From: an uncultured Mycoplasmatota bacterium | GTDB lineage: Bacteria > Bacillota_I > Bacilli_A > RF39 > UBA660 | Length of the DNA: 64,000 nucleotides | Assembly: GCA_900542735.1 (NCBI GenBank) | Contig: UQOS01000001.1 | Location: 59,397-123,396 of the forward strand | Reading direction: 5' to 3' | Shown here: positions 8,824 through 17,838 of the stretch, one piece after another | How the letters are laid out: every line of letters starts with the position of its first letter | Numbering within the stretch: position 1 is the stretch's first letter | The notes under the pieces: generated by a model | What the model saw: the letters and a program-made list of their open reading frames with translations, nothing else | Database searches by the model: none | What the model was told of the DNA's origin: nothing | Translations under genes and position numbers: made by a program

Positions 8824-10464
8824 ATGAAACAAATAAAAGAAACGAGTATTTTTTTATTAATGCTAATGGCAAATATTTTAATAGGAACAACTTTACTATT
8901 TTTTTGTAAAATAACGATTACGCCATTTCATTTACCTGGATTTATTTTATTAACTAGTCTATTTTATTTCTTTTTAAGAAGAAAAGTAACTAAGAAAGAA
9001 ATTCTAACAACAATCATTTTATCTCTTTTAATAGTATCTCTATCTACTTTAATTTCTAGTTTTATGTTTGATAGATCAAGTGATGGAAATACTTATCATA
9101 AAGACGCAATTGGAGTATTAAAAGAAGGTTTTAATCCTGTATATGAATCTAGTGTTAAACAAATTAAAAAAAGACAAGATGACAGTAAAACACTAACAAA
9201 CTATAGTATTTGGACAGACCATTATGCAAAAGCAAATTGGATTATTGCTGCTAATTTCTATAGTCTAACAAACAATATTGAATCTGGAAAAGCTATGAAT
9301 CTAATTAGTATGTATCTTGTGTTTGGATTTATTTTTACTTCATTATCTACTTGTATGACTACGAAAAAAGCTATGATACTTGCTCTTATTACTGTACTTA
9401 ATCCTATTACAGCTTCGCAAGTTTTTACTTACTATAATGATCAATTAGTATGTATGTATCTTTTCTTAGCTATCTTATTTTTAATAAAACTAGATAAAAA
9501 TATAAATGATAAAAACAGTTGGTTTTATTACTTTCTTACTTTTATTATTTTAGCGAATATGAAGTTTAACGGATTAGGTTACTTATTAGTATTTAGTTTC
9601 TTCTTTGTTTGCAAGTATTTATTTAAGGCCTATAAAAACAAAAACTTTTTTCAAATATTTAAAAAATTATGTATAATATTTATTCCTTTATTTATAACAT
9701 CTCTTTTGATAGTAGGGTATCCTACCTATATAAAAAATACTATTGATCATAATAATCCATTCTTCCCATTATACGATAAAAATGGTGAAGATATTATTAC
9801 TGCTCAACAACCTAAAAAGTTTTTAAAAATGAATAATTTAGAAAAACTATTCTATGCAACATTCTCAAAAACAAACAATCTAAGAGAAAATGATAATACC
9901 GATTTAAAACTTCCATTTACGGTTTATAAAAGTGAACTAACACCAGCTATGAGTAACGATTTAAGAATTAGTGGTTGGGGAATATTTTATAGTGGATTAT
10001 TACTATGTAGTATCATTATCTTTATTAAGTATTATAAACAATATAAAAAAGAAACATCTATTTTGTATACCCTAATAATTACTATTTTCTTACTACTTAT
10101 TATGAGTGAATCATGGTGGGCTAGATATACACCACACTTTTATTTATTTATAATTTTATCACTTTATATTCTTTTTAAATATGAAAAGAAGAACTTAATA
10201 TCTAATATTTATGTAGCTATTATTTTAATAAATACTTTAATACCATTTATGGGAAATAGTTATTATACTTTAAAAAATAGTATTCAAATTCATAAAGAAT
10301 TAAAAAGTTTATCAAATACCGAAATCAAACTAAATGTAAATGGTATGAATGGTATTATTTATAACTTAAAGGACTATCATGTTACTTATCATATTATGAA
10401 AGAAAATGGAAAAAAAGAATTATACTATCACTATTTAACATATCAAGGAGAAGAAGATGAATAA
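8824..10464 (+). CDS. Polytopic membrane protein, GT-C-like (surface polysaccharide)
   Basis: 546 aa with roughly ten to twelve hydrophobic segments and a loop after the third segment containing FDRSSDGNTYHKDAI, the kind of acidic first loop seen in GT-C membrane glycosyltransferases that use polyprenyl-phosphate sugars. No catalytic motif can be assigned with certainty. AGAGAGTGATA precedes the ATG. It overlaps the next gene by eight bases, and together with the O-antigen-ligase-like protein and a GT2 enzyme it forms a three-gene surface glycan operon. Confidence 0.6.
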   Translation: MKQIKETSIFLLMLMANILIGTTLLFFCKITITPFHLPGFILLTSLFYFFLRRKVTKKEILTTIILSLLIVSLSTLISSFMFDRSSDGNTYHKDAIGVLKEGFNPVYESSVKQIKKRQDDSKTLTNYSIWTDHYAKANWIIAANFYSLTNNIESGKAMNLISMYLVFGFIFTSLSTCMTTKKAMILALITVLNPITASQVFTYYNDQLVCMYLFLAILFLIKLDKNINDKNSWFYYFLTFIILANMKFNGLGYLLVFSFFFVCKYLFKAYKNKNFFQIFKKLCIIFIPLFITSLLIVGYPTYIKNTIDHNNPFFPLYDKNGEDIITAQQPKKFLKMNNLEKLFYATFSKTNNLRENDNTDLKLPFTVYKSELTPAMSNDLRISGWGIFYSGLLLCSIIIFIKYYKQYKKETSILYTLIITIFLLLIMSESWWARYTPHFYLFIILSLYILFKYEKKNLISNIYVAIILINTLIPFMGNSYYTLKNSIQIHKELKSLSNTEIKLNVNGMNGIIYNLKDYHVTYHIMKENGKKELYYHYLTYQGEEDE

Positions 10465-11647
10465 AAAACTAAATTTACTCATAATTATCTTTTTATTATT
10501 AGGACCTATTTTAGATGTAACTAGTTTTTTAGGATTACCATATAGTATTTTAGTAAGAAGTATCTTTTTAATTGGTATTATTTTATATTTATTATGGTAT
10601 AAGAAAAGTTTAAAGTTGTTAATTCCTTTATTAGCTTTTGGTCTAGTTAATTTACTATATCAGTACCTCTATTTAAAAAGTGGTATGGTTACTTCTATTT
10701 CAGCTTGTTTAAAATTTTTATATTTACCAGTATCTATCTTATTTTTTAATGCTTGCCAGGTAGATACTAATAAAGATAAATTATTATTAACGGTTTTAAT
10801 TACTTATTTAAGTATTTATTTATTATCTTATGTATTTAAAATAGGAGCAGATGCTTACTTACCAACAGATGGCAAAAGCGGCTTTAAAGGTTTATTTTCA
10901 TCAATTAATGAATTTAGTGCAATTATTGTGGGACTATTACCCATATCTTTAACCTATCTAAAGAAGAAAGAAAAATGGTTACTTTTTACTTTCGTTTTAC
11001 TAGCTAGTATTGGTAGCAGTTTATTAATTGGAACTAAAGTTTTAATGGGTGGTATATTGTTTACTGTTTTCTATTTACTATATCAAGAAAGAGATAAGTT
11101 ATTTTTTAAAAAATCTAAAAAAGGTAAAATCATGATAATAGGTATTTTGATTATTTCTATCATATGTGGCTCTATTTTATTTACGAAAACTAGAACCTAT
11201 CAAAATATGGTAATCCAAAATAGTTTCTTTAAAGTAGATAAAATTTTATCGTTAGACTTTGTGAATAAAGTAATATATAATGATCGTTTAAGTTTTTTAA
11301 GTGATAATTATCAGTATTTTAAAAGTCAAAATATAATAAAAATATTATTTGGAATTGGATTAACTGATAATAAAGTAAAAATGGTAGAAATAGATATTTT
11401 TGATATTATTTTTCGCTATGGCGTGATAGGTTTTATTACTTTTATAATTCCTATTATCTCATCTATTAAGTGGAAAAACATAAGAAAAGTTGATAAAATA
11501 TCATTGTTACTATTTTTGATAATTTCTCTAACATCTGGTCATGTATTAATTTATCCAGCTGTTAGTATTTATATAGCGTTCATTCAAAAAGAAGAAATTG
11601 AAGTAGGTGATAAATTTGAAAACAGGAATCGTAATTATTCATTATAA
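10457..11647 (+). CDS. O-antigen ligase / polymerase-like membrane protein
   Basis: 396 aa, about ten to eleven transmembrane helices. A longer extracytoplasmic loop lies before the last helices (about residues 265-315, RLSFLSDNYQYFK...FGIGLTDNKVKMVEIDIFD), the layout of Wzy/WaaL-type proteins that polymerise or ligate polyprenyl-linked glycans. The final part (DIIFRYGVIGF) matches the conserved 'D...YG..G' of that superfamily. It overlaps the genes before and after it, so the three are translationally coupled. Confidence 0.7.
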   Translation: MNKKLNLLIIIFLLLGPILDVTSFLGLPYSILVRSIFLIGIILYLLWYKKSLKLLIPLLAFGLVNLLYQYLYLKSGMVTSISACLKFLYLPVSILFFNACQVDTNKDKLLLTVLITYLSIYLLSYVFKIGADAYLPTDGKSGFKGLFSSINEFSAIIVGLLPISLTYLKKKEKWLLFTFVLLASIGSSLLIGTKVLMGGILFTVFYLLYQERDKLFFKKSKKGKIMIIGILIISIICGSILFTKTRTYQNMVIQNSFFKVDKILSLDFVNKVIYNDRLSFLSDNYQYFKSQNIIKILFGIGLTDNKVKMVEIDIFDIIFRYGVIGFITFIIPIISSIKWKNIRKVDKISLLLFLIISLTSGHVLIYPAVSIYIAFIQKEEIEVGDKFENRNRNYSL

Positions 11648-12497
11648 TGATCTTGAATCATTGAAACATTTAGTAGAAAATGTAGAAAACTATCATGTAA
11701 TATCTAAAATTGTGATTGTAGATAATAATTCAAGAAAAGATGTAAAAAAGAGTCTTAGACTAATAACTGGTAAAAAAATAAAGTTAATTGAAAATAAAAA
11801 GAATTTTGGTTTTGCTAAAGCTATTAATATTGGATGTAAATACTTGATAAAAGAACTAGGTCCATGTAATTTAATTATTTCTAATAGTGATGTTATTATT
11901 GATAAAGAAGAAGATTTAAAAGCTCTAATAAAAGAATTAAATAAAAAATCAGTAGGAGTAGTAGCACCAACTATTGTAGAAAATAAGCATTTAAATCGTG
12001 GTTGGAAAAATCCTAGTCCTTTCTTAGATAGTATGTTAAATTTGATTTATGTGCATCGTTTCTTTAGAAAAAAATATGTGTTTTATAAAGAGGAACATTA
12101 TGATAGTAGAACTAGTTTAGTAGATGTTGTGAGTGGTTGTTTCTTTATAATGAAATCCAGAACATTAGAAAGAATTGGTTATTTAGATGAACATACTTTT
12201 CTTTATTATGAAGAAAATATTCTAGCAAAAAAGATTCATAATGAGAAATTATATATTGAAGTATGTAATGATATTCTAATTATTCATAATCATTCGGTAT
12301 CTATTGATAAAAATGTAAAAAAGATAAATAAGTTGAAACTTCAAAAGGAAAGTCAGTATTATTTTCAAACAACTTATAATCATGCAAATCTATGGGAAAA
12401 AATGTTACTAAAGACAACTGCTTTTTGTAGTAGAATGATTTTAGCAGTAGTATATTTTTTGAAAGATTTGATAGGAGTAAAGAAAAAAGATAAATAG
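11616..12497 (+). CDS. Family 2 glycosyltransferase (rhamnosyltransferase-like)
   Basis: About 293 aa, GT-A fold. It starts KTGIVIIHYNDLESLKHLVE and has the nucleotide-binding IVIVDNNSRKD, NFGFAKAINIG and NSDVII stretches, and a later GYLDEHTFLYYEE acceptor-side motif typical of rhamnosyltransferase-type GT2 enzymes. It lacks transmembrane domains. The start is uncertain: TTG at 11616 follows AGGTGA well, while a GTG at 11607 is also possible. Either lies inside the end of the upstream ORF, which indicates coupling. Confidence 0.85.
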   Translation: MKTGIVIIHYNDLESLKHLVENVENYHVISKIVIVDNNSRKDVKKSLRLITGKKIKLIENKKNFGFAKAINIGCKYLIKELGPCNLIISNSDVIIDKEEDLKALIKELNKKSVGVVAPTIVENKHLNRGWKNPSPFLDSMLNLIYVHRFFRKKYVFYKEEHYDSRTSLVDVVSGCFFIMKSRTLERIGYLDEHTFLYYEENILAKKIHNEKLYIEVCNDILIIHNHSVSIDKNVKKINKLKLQKESQYYFQTTYNHANLWEKMLLKTTAFCSRMILAVVYFLKDLIGVKKKDK

Positions 12498-12572
12498 GAA
12501 AATGGGTTATGCCCTTGTGGCATATGAGAAAAATATAAAAAGATATTTTTTGATAACTATTGTAGATGGAAA

Positions 12573-12610
12573 AGAGGTTAGTCTTATTTTTAAACTAACC
12601 TCTATATTTT
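12573..12610 (+). terminator. Terminator of the small glycan operon
   Basis: Perfect 10-bp stem AGAGGTTAGT / ACTAACCTCT with an 11-base loop, followed by ATATTTTTT. Confidence 0.85.
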
Positions 12611-12695
12611 TTATAGTATTTATAGTATTTAAAAAATAGTACTTTACTTTTAATATTCTAATTCATAAATATAGAATTAAATTGGCAACTAATCA

Positions 12696-12743
12696 TTTGA
12701 CAATTACACTGAAAAATGATATAATTTCAGTGTAATTGTCAAA
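12696..12743 (+). promoter_or_regulatory. abiE promoter inside a 19-bp inverted repeat
   Basis: TTGACA (12697-12702), a 17-base spacer and TATAAT (12720-12725) form an ideal promoter. The same region is a perfect inverted repeat: 19-base arms 12696-12714 and 12725-12743, beginning TTTGACAATTACACTGAAA, with a 10-base loop. A repressor on the arms would cover both promoter boxes. AbiE antitoxins are known to repress their own operons, so this is probably the AbiEi operator. Confidence 0.85.
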
Positions 12744-12761
12744 GAAAGAAAAGGGATTAAT

Positions 12762-13649
12762 ATGAAAAAAGAGGAGAAAATCAATTATAAAATTGAAAGT
12801 GATGTTCTTAAAAATTATGTAGAAGCTATTAATTCAATAAAGGAACCCATGAGACAAATTAAGGATCAACTTCATCAACTAACAATGCCAATGCAAGAAC
12901 TAGATAAATCATTTAATGAATCTATGAAGCCAATCATTGAAGCAAGTAAAGCCGCTTCTAGGCCATTTAAATCAATTCAAAAAGAACTAAAAAGCATTAA
13001 TACTATGTCTAATGTAATTAAGGAACTATCGATTAAATATCCAAACAACCAGTCAAAAATATTTATAGATACTATAAAGCAAATAATGAATACCAATAAT
13101 GGAATGCTTTCTACAAGAATGATAGAACCACTAAATATAAGCAGACAATATCTCTCAATTATGGAAAATAATAATGAAATTGAAAAAGTTTCAAGAGGTA
13201 TATATCTTTCACCAAGTGCTTTTGAGGATAGTTATTTTTCCTTCCAACAAAAATATAAAAAGGCTATTTTCTCACATATGAATGCCCTATATTTTTACGG
13301 TATGACTGAGGAATTTCCATATAACTATACAGTAACTGTTCCACAAAACTATCATGTTGATACAGTAAATGAAAAATGTAATGTATTTTATGTTTCAGAT
13401 GATATATATGAAATAGGTGTCGTTGAAGTTGAAACTCCAAGTGGAAATAAAGTTAGAGCTTATGACAAAGAAAGATGTATTTGCGATATCATAAGATCAA
13501 AAGGTAGAATGGATCCTGAACAAGTAAAAAAATCTATTAAACAATATATTCAAAGTAAAGATAAAAATGTAGCAAAGCTATATGATTATGCAAAGAGAAT
13601 GGGAATAAGTGAAAAAGTAATGGAAATGGTAGGCATATATTATGAGTAA
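12762..13649 (+). CDS. abiEi: AbiEi-family antitoxin / transcriptional regulator, long form
   Basis: 295 aa. The part after about residue 95 matches the AbiEi antitoxin at 53618: a winged-helix segment (TRMIEPLNISRQYLSIMEN, then EKVSRGIYLSP), IFSHMNALYFYGMTEEFP and a C-terminal AYDKERCICDIIRSKGRMD block. AbiEi neutralises the AbiEii toxin and represses the operon. Unlike the second copy, it carries an extra ~90-residue N-terminal region rich in heptad-like Leu/Ile/Met (KEPMRQIKDQLHQLTMPMQE...), probably a coiled coil. AAAGGGATT precedes the ATG. Its stop overlaps the toxin start (ATGAGTAA). Confidence 0.88.
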   Translation: MKKEEKINYKIESDVLKNYVEAINSIKEPMRQIKDQLHQLTMPMQELDKSFNESMKPIIEASKAASRPFKSIQKELKSINTMSNVIKELSIKYPNNQSKIFIDTIKQIMNTNNGMLSTRMIEPLNISRQYLSIMENNNEIEKVSRGIYLSPSAFEDSYFSFQQKYKKAIFSHMNALYFYGMTEEFPYNYTVTVPQNYHVDTVNEKCNVFYVSDDIYEIGVVEVETPSGNKVRAYDKERCICDIIRSKGRMDPEQVKKSIKQYIQSKDKNVAKLYDYAKRMGISEKVMEMVGIYYE

Positions 13650-14484
13650 TTCTATCCAAGCAGTAAAGGATAAACTTAGAAATATTTCTAGAGAAAAAAA
13701 TATAGATTTTAACTCTGTTATGAGATTTTATATGTATGATAGGTTTGTTGAACGCCTATCGAAAAGTAAATATAAAGATAATTTTATATTAAAAGGTGGC
13801 TTTTATTTGAGTAAATTATTCGGATTAGATAATAGAAGCACTATGGATATTGATACTGCAATAAGAAAAACAAATCTATCTTTAGAAAATGTTATTAAAA
13901 TGATAACAGAAATTATTAATATAGATGTAGATGATAACGTAAAATTTGAAATTGAAAAAACAGAATCAATTCGTGATGAAGATGAGTATGGTGGATTAAG
14001 AATTACGATAAAATTTACGTTAGAAAATATGAAAGATAGTTTTCACATTGATATAGCTACTGGTGATCCAATACATCCAGGACCAGATGATTATAAATAT
14101 GAATCACTAATAGGAAATGATATATATAAGGTATGGTCATATAATTTGGAAACTATATTAGCTGAAAAAATAGAAACTATACTTAGCAAGTTAGAAGCAA
14201 GCAGTAGAATGAAAGATTACTATGATATTTATTTAATCCATAGGTTTAAATTTAATAAAATAAATAAAACTAAATTTAGAGGCGCAGTAGAGAAAACTTT
14301 TGAAAAAAGAGAATTTAATGCAGATCTAATTGCAAGTTTAAATGTAGTTAAAGATAGTAAGATATTAAGAGATAAATGGGTAAGCTATTCTAGGAAAAAT
14401 AGTTATGCTAGAAATTTGGAATTTGATGAAACTATAAAATGTTTAGAAGACTTTATAGAAATATTAATACCGGTAGAAGTATAA
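13642..14484 (+). CDS. abiEii: AbiEii-type nucleotidyltransferase toxin
   Basis: 280 aa. The nucleotidyltransferase signature is complete: KGGFYLSKLFG, then the paired aspartates in STMDIDTA about 16 residues on. RDEDEYGGLRI, DIATGDPIHPGP and the helical LETILAEKIETILSK follow. Type IV AbiE toxins transfer nucleotides to cellular RNA targets and stop growth, aborting phage infection; the substrate cannot be told here. It overlaps the antitoxin stop by eight bases, so translation is coupled. It is closely similar along its length to the toxin at 54237. Confidence 0.9.
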   Translation: MSNSIQAVKDKLRNISREKNIDFNSVMRFYMYDRFVERLSKSKYKDNFILKGGFYLSKLFGLDNRSTMDIDTAIRKTNLSLENVIKMITEIINIDVDDNVKFEIEKTESIRDEDEYGGLRITIKFTLENMKDSFHIDIATGDPIHPGPDDYKYESLIGNDIYKVWSYNLETILAEKIETILSKLEASSRMKDYYDIYLIHRFKFNKINKTKFRGAVEKTFEKREFNADLIASLNVVKDSKILRDKWVSYSRKNSYARNLEFDETIKCLEDFIEILIPVEV

Positions 14485-14772
14485 GAGGTTTGAATGAGTA
14501 TATAAGAATAACATATTGTACAACAAAAATAATTTCATATTTATCAGATTAAACACAATCGATAAGAATGGGGCTTTTATAAATTTTAAAATAGAACAAG
14601 TTGAAAAAAAGATATTTTTTTTAGCACTTGAGTTGTATTAGTTTTGGTCGACAAATACATTAAACTTTTGTGCTTTTTTTCTAAATTAAAATGTGATGCT
14701 TTTTAATTATTTGATAATTCAAGACTTTTCGTTAGAAATTTGGTACAATTATCGCATAAGGTAGTGATTGGG
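14485..14772 (+). other. Intergenic region with weak hairpin and promoter
   Basis: No convincing gene. AGCAC at 14621-14625 and GTGCT near 14675, followed by a run of T, can frame a long imperfect terminator-like hairpin. TACAAT at about 14744-14749 may be the -10 box of the next gene. Confidence 0.4.
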
Positions 14773-15561
14773 ATGAAAATTCTAAATAAAAAGTATTTTG
14801 AATCAATGAAAAAATATAGAGATGATAATAATTTACAGAATGAATTAACTGATGATGATTGTATTTGCTATGCAAATATGTTTTCAGTTTATTTTGAAAT
14901 TACAGATAAAAAATATTCGTTTGATGAAATGTTTCAAACTTATGATTTTATAACAGATGTAATCGATGGATTAAGGCCTGATATAATGATTGAATTAAAT
15001 GATAAGTATAGGGATATTTATAGATTATTAAGAAGATATTCTATAACAAAAAATTTAGATAAAGAAACAAGAAAAAAATTAGCATTTTTAATATATCAAG
15101 CTAAATGCATAATTATTATGGATGAAGAAACTATGGAACCTACTTGGAATATGGGATTATTTGAAAAAGGAACAAATAATTTTCTTGAAGAATATGAATA
15201 TGAATTAAAAGAATATCCAGAAACATACGAAATAAAAGAAACATTGTCTGACATTACGAGTGATGATTTTGGATTAACTGCTAATAATCCAATTGAATTA
15301 ATATCTGTAGGAGCACAATATCAGTATTTAAATATATTATTAACTGATGATGGAAAAGATATTTTGTATGAAAGAGTGGGAACAGTTACACATAGCGATG
15401 GTGAAACTATAATTGATGTATATAATATTTATAGCAAAAAAAAATTAGGAAAGAAAAAAATTGCTACTTTATATATTTCTGGATATGGATATGAAAATAC
15501 TGTAATTGCTCCAAAAGGCTTTAGATTTATGACAGATGAAGAATTTAAAAATAGACATTAA
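14773..15561 (+). CDS. Hypothetical protein
   Basis: About 262 aa, soluble, acidic, no signal peptide or membrane helix. The ATG at 14773 is preferred over an upstream TTG because AAGGTAGTGA precedes it and the TTG region overlaps a -10-like TACAAT. The C-terminal third (YERVGTVTHSDGETIIDVYNIY, KKLGKKKIATLYISGYG) looks like a small beta domain. I do not recognise a family. It lies alone between the AbiE pair and a glmS relic, which suggests accessory DNA. Confidence 0.65.
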   Translation: MKILNKKYFESMKKYRDDNNLQNELTDDDCICYANMFSVYFEITDKKYSFDEMFQTYDFITDVIDGLRPDIMIELNDKYRDIYRLLRRYSITKNLDKETRKKLAFLIYQAKCIIIMDEETMEPTWNMGLFEKGTNNFLEEYEYELKEYPETYEIKETLSDITSDDFGLTANNPIELISVGAQYQYLNILLTDDGKDILYERVGTVTHSDGETIIDVYNIYSKKKLGKKKIATLYISGYGYENTVIAPKGFRFMTDEEFKNRH

Positions 15562-15562
15562 A

Positions 15563-15649
15563 TGCCAATTAACTGCTTATTATATAGCTAAAATGAATGA
15601 GTGTGATATAGATAAACCTAAAAATCTTGCTAAAAAGTGTAACAGTTGA
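15563..15649 (+). pseudogene. Relic of the glmS 3' end
   Basis: A 28-codon open stretch without a start codon reads CQLTAYYIAKMNECDIDKPKNLAKKC and ends in TGA. It matches the C-terminus of glucosamine-6-phosphate synthase (QL.AYY.A...GCD.DKPRNLAKSV), whose last residues build the sugar-binding C-tail. Nothing else of the gene remains. It sits just upstream of the polysaccharide cluster. Confidence 0.7.
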
Positions 15650-15682
15650 ATAAAAAATAATATAAAATCAGATAAAAATGTT

Positions 15683-15718
15683 AAAAAAGCGCCATATTTC
15701 TTGAGATATGTCGTTTTT
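15683..15718 (+). terminator. Terminator before the polysaccharide cluster
   Basis: AAAAAAGCG-c-CATAT pairs with ATATG-t-CGTTTTTT, giving a long stem closed by an A/T tract on both sides. Confidence 0.75.
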
Positions 15719-15796
15719 TAGTTTATACTTAATTATAAGAGATAGTAATATCGCTAAGAATAGAAAAGGGTAAAAGACTAAGGAAAGAGGTACACA

Positions 15797-16678
15797 ATGA
15801 AAGGAATTATATTAGCAGGAGGTTCAGGAACTAGACTTTATCCAATAACAGAAGGAATTAGTAAACAGTTAATACCAATTTATGATAAACCGATGATTTA
15901 TTATCCTTTATCAACATTGATGTTAGCAGGAATTAAAGATATTTTATTAATTACTACAGAGCAAGATCAAGCTGGATTTAAAAGATTATTTGGAACAGGA
16001 AAGCAATTTGGATTAAATATTGATTATGTGATTCAACCATCACCTGATGGACTAGCACAAGCTTTTACTTTAGGAAAAGATTTTATTGGAAATGATACTT
16101 GTGCAATGATACTTGGAGATAATATTTTTTATGGTAATGATTTAGTTAAAAAATTAAGCACAGCTAGAAAAAATGCTGAGGACGGATATGCTACTATTTT
16201 TGGTTATCAAGTAAAAGATCCTGAAAGATTTGGAATTATGGAAATTGATGAGAATAAAAAAGTAATTTCTGTAGAAGAAAAACCGCAAAAGCCAAAAAGT
16301 GATTTTGCGATAACTGGATTATATTTTTATGATAATAGAGTTGTAGATAAAGCATTTAAGGTGGAAAAATCTGCTCGAGGAGAGTATGAAATAACAGATT
16401 TAAATAGAATGTACTTAGAGGAAAACAAATTGAAAGCTGAACTTTTAGGTGGAGGATATGCTTGGTTTGATACAGGACTTACAGATAGTTTATTAGATGC
16501 AAGTAATACTATTAAAACTCTTCAAAACATAAGAGGCTCTATTATTAGTTGTCCAGAACAAATTGCTTATAAAAATGGTTGGTTATCAGATAGCCAATTA
16601 TTAGAGCGTGCTGAATTAATGAAGAAAAATGAATATGGAAAATATTTAATGAAAACATATGAAAAAGGTAGAAAATAG
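15797..16678 (+). CDS. rfbA: Glucose-1-phosphate thymidylyltransferase RmlA
   Basis: 293 aa, the normal length. It makes dTDP-glucose from dTTP and glucose-1-phosphate, the first step toward dTDP-deoxysugars. The signature [20 protein letters not shown] and the catalytic region [21 protein letters not shown] and EEKPQKPKS are clear. GGAAAGAGG precedes the ATG. It is the first gene of the cluster and feeds the FdtA/B/C genes at 19262-21594. The next enzyme, RmlB, is not encoded in this window. Confidence 0.95.
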   Translation: MKGIILAGGSGTRLYPITEGISKQLIPIYDKPMIYYPLSTLMLAGIKDILLITTEQDQAGFKRLFGTGKQFGLNIDYVIQPSPDGLAQAFTLGKDFIGNDTCAMILGDNIFYGNDLVKKLSTARKNAEDGYATIFGYQVKDPERFGIMEIDENKKVISVEEKPQKPKSDFAITGLYFYDNRVVDKAFKVEKSARGEYEITDLNRMYLEENKLKAELLGGGYAWFDTGLTDSLLDASNTIKTLQNIRGSIISCPEQIAYKNGWLSDSQLLERAELMKKNEYGKYLMKTYEKGRK

Positions 16679-16701
16679 TTTTATATACTAGGGATAATAA
16701 T

Positions 16702-17838
16702 ATGAAAAAAAGTGAACTATATACAATAATTATAACGAATTATAATAATAGTAAATATCTTAAAAATGCAATAAATTCAGTCCTAAATCAAAAATATAAT
16801 AATATTGAATTAATAATTACTGATGATAATTCAACAGAGTTTAATCTAGAAAATATAAAAAAATATATTGAAAAGAAAAAGAAAAAAAATATTAAAAGTG
16901 TAAAATATGTAATTAATGATAAAAATATTGGTACTATTAAAACTTTAAATAAAGCTATAAAATTATCAAGTGGTGAATATATACAATTTTTTGCTTCTGA
17001 TGATGAATTGTATGATGAAAATGTAATAGAAAATTTTGTTTCTAGTTTTAAAAAAAGCAATAATAATATAGTATCATCTCAATTTAGATTATGTGATAAT
17101 AATATGAAATTTATCAATAATTTTAATAATTCCAGAAAATGTTTAAGGTTAAATAAAAATTTAAAAAAGCAATATTATGAAGTATGTAAAAATAATATTT
17201 ATGGTTCAGGTGCTACAAGTTATAGAAGAATAATATTTGAAAAATATGGTTTAATTGATACGAAATATCTTTTATTAGAGGATTGGCCATTGTGGCTACA
17301 GTTATTAAATAAAGGCGAGAAAATATTCTATGAAAATTTTAATGGCTTGAATCATAGAGATGGTGGAATTAGCAAAACTAAAGAAATGAGTAAGATAACC
17401 AAAGTGTTTAATGAAGAAATAATCAATACATTTATTTACGAAATATTACCTAATATAATAAATTTTAATGTTTATGAGCAGTTTAAAATTTTAAAATCTT
17501 TTAATTACCACATCGATAATTATGTACCAGAAAATGAAAGAGTTAATTATATAAATAAATTAAACAGAATAATTAATAGCAATATGAAATTAAAATTGCT
17601 TTGGGGGATTGATCATTACTTTCCTAATATAATTGAAAAGATAATAATTCTATTTAAATATAATATAATCGTTCCCATATCCTTTTTAGTTGCATATATT
17701 TTTATCTTTATACTAATTAATATTATTGATATTAATAAAGATTTATTATTGATCATATTCCTAGGAATTTACTTTTTTCTTTATGTAACTATGAATATAA
17801 TTAGTAATTTCATTAAAATAAAAAAAGGCGGGGTTTAG
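16702..17838 (+). CDS. Family 2 glycosyltransferase, tandem copy 1
   Basis: 378 aa. N-terminal GT-A domain: YTIIITNYNNSKYLKNAINSVLNQKY, ITDDNSTE, NIGTIKTLNKAIKLSSGEYIQFFASDDEL (DxD-type acidic pair). The C-terminus adds two hydrophobic helices (about 322-375), so it is membrane-attached. It is very A/T- and Asn-rich. It is clearly homologous to the next gene along its whole length, including the LLEDWPLWLQLLNKGEKIFYENFNGLNHRDGGIS block. The substrate is unknown. Confidence 0.88.
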   Translation: MKKSELYTIIITNYNNSKYLKNAINSVLNQKYNNIELIITDDNSTEFNLENIKKYIEKKKKKNIKSVKYVINDKNIGTIKTLNKAIKLSSGEYIQFFASDDELYDENVIENFVSSFKKSNNNIVSSQFRLCDNNMKFINNFNNSRKCLRLNKNLKKQYYEVCKNNIYGSGATSYRRIIFEKYGLIDTKYLLLEDWPLWLQLLNKGEKIFYENFNGLNHRDGGISKTKEMSKITKVFNEEIINTFIYEILPNIINFNVYEQFKILKSFNYHIDNYVPENERVNYINKLNRIINSNMKLKLLWGIDHYFPNIIEKIIILFKYNIIVPISFLVAYIFIFILINIIDINKDLLLIIFLGIYFFLYVTMNIISNFIKIKKGGV

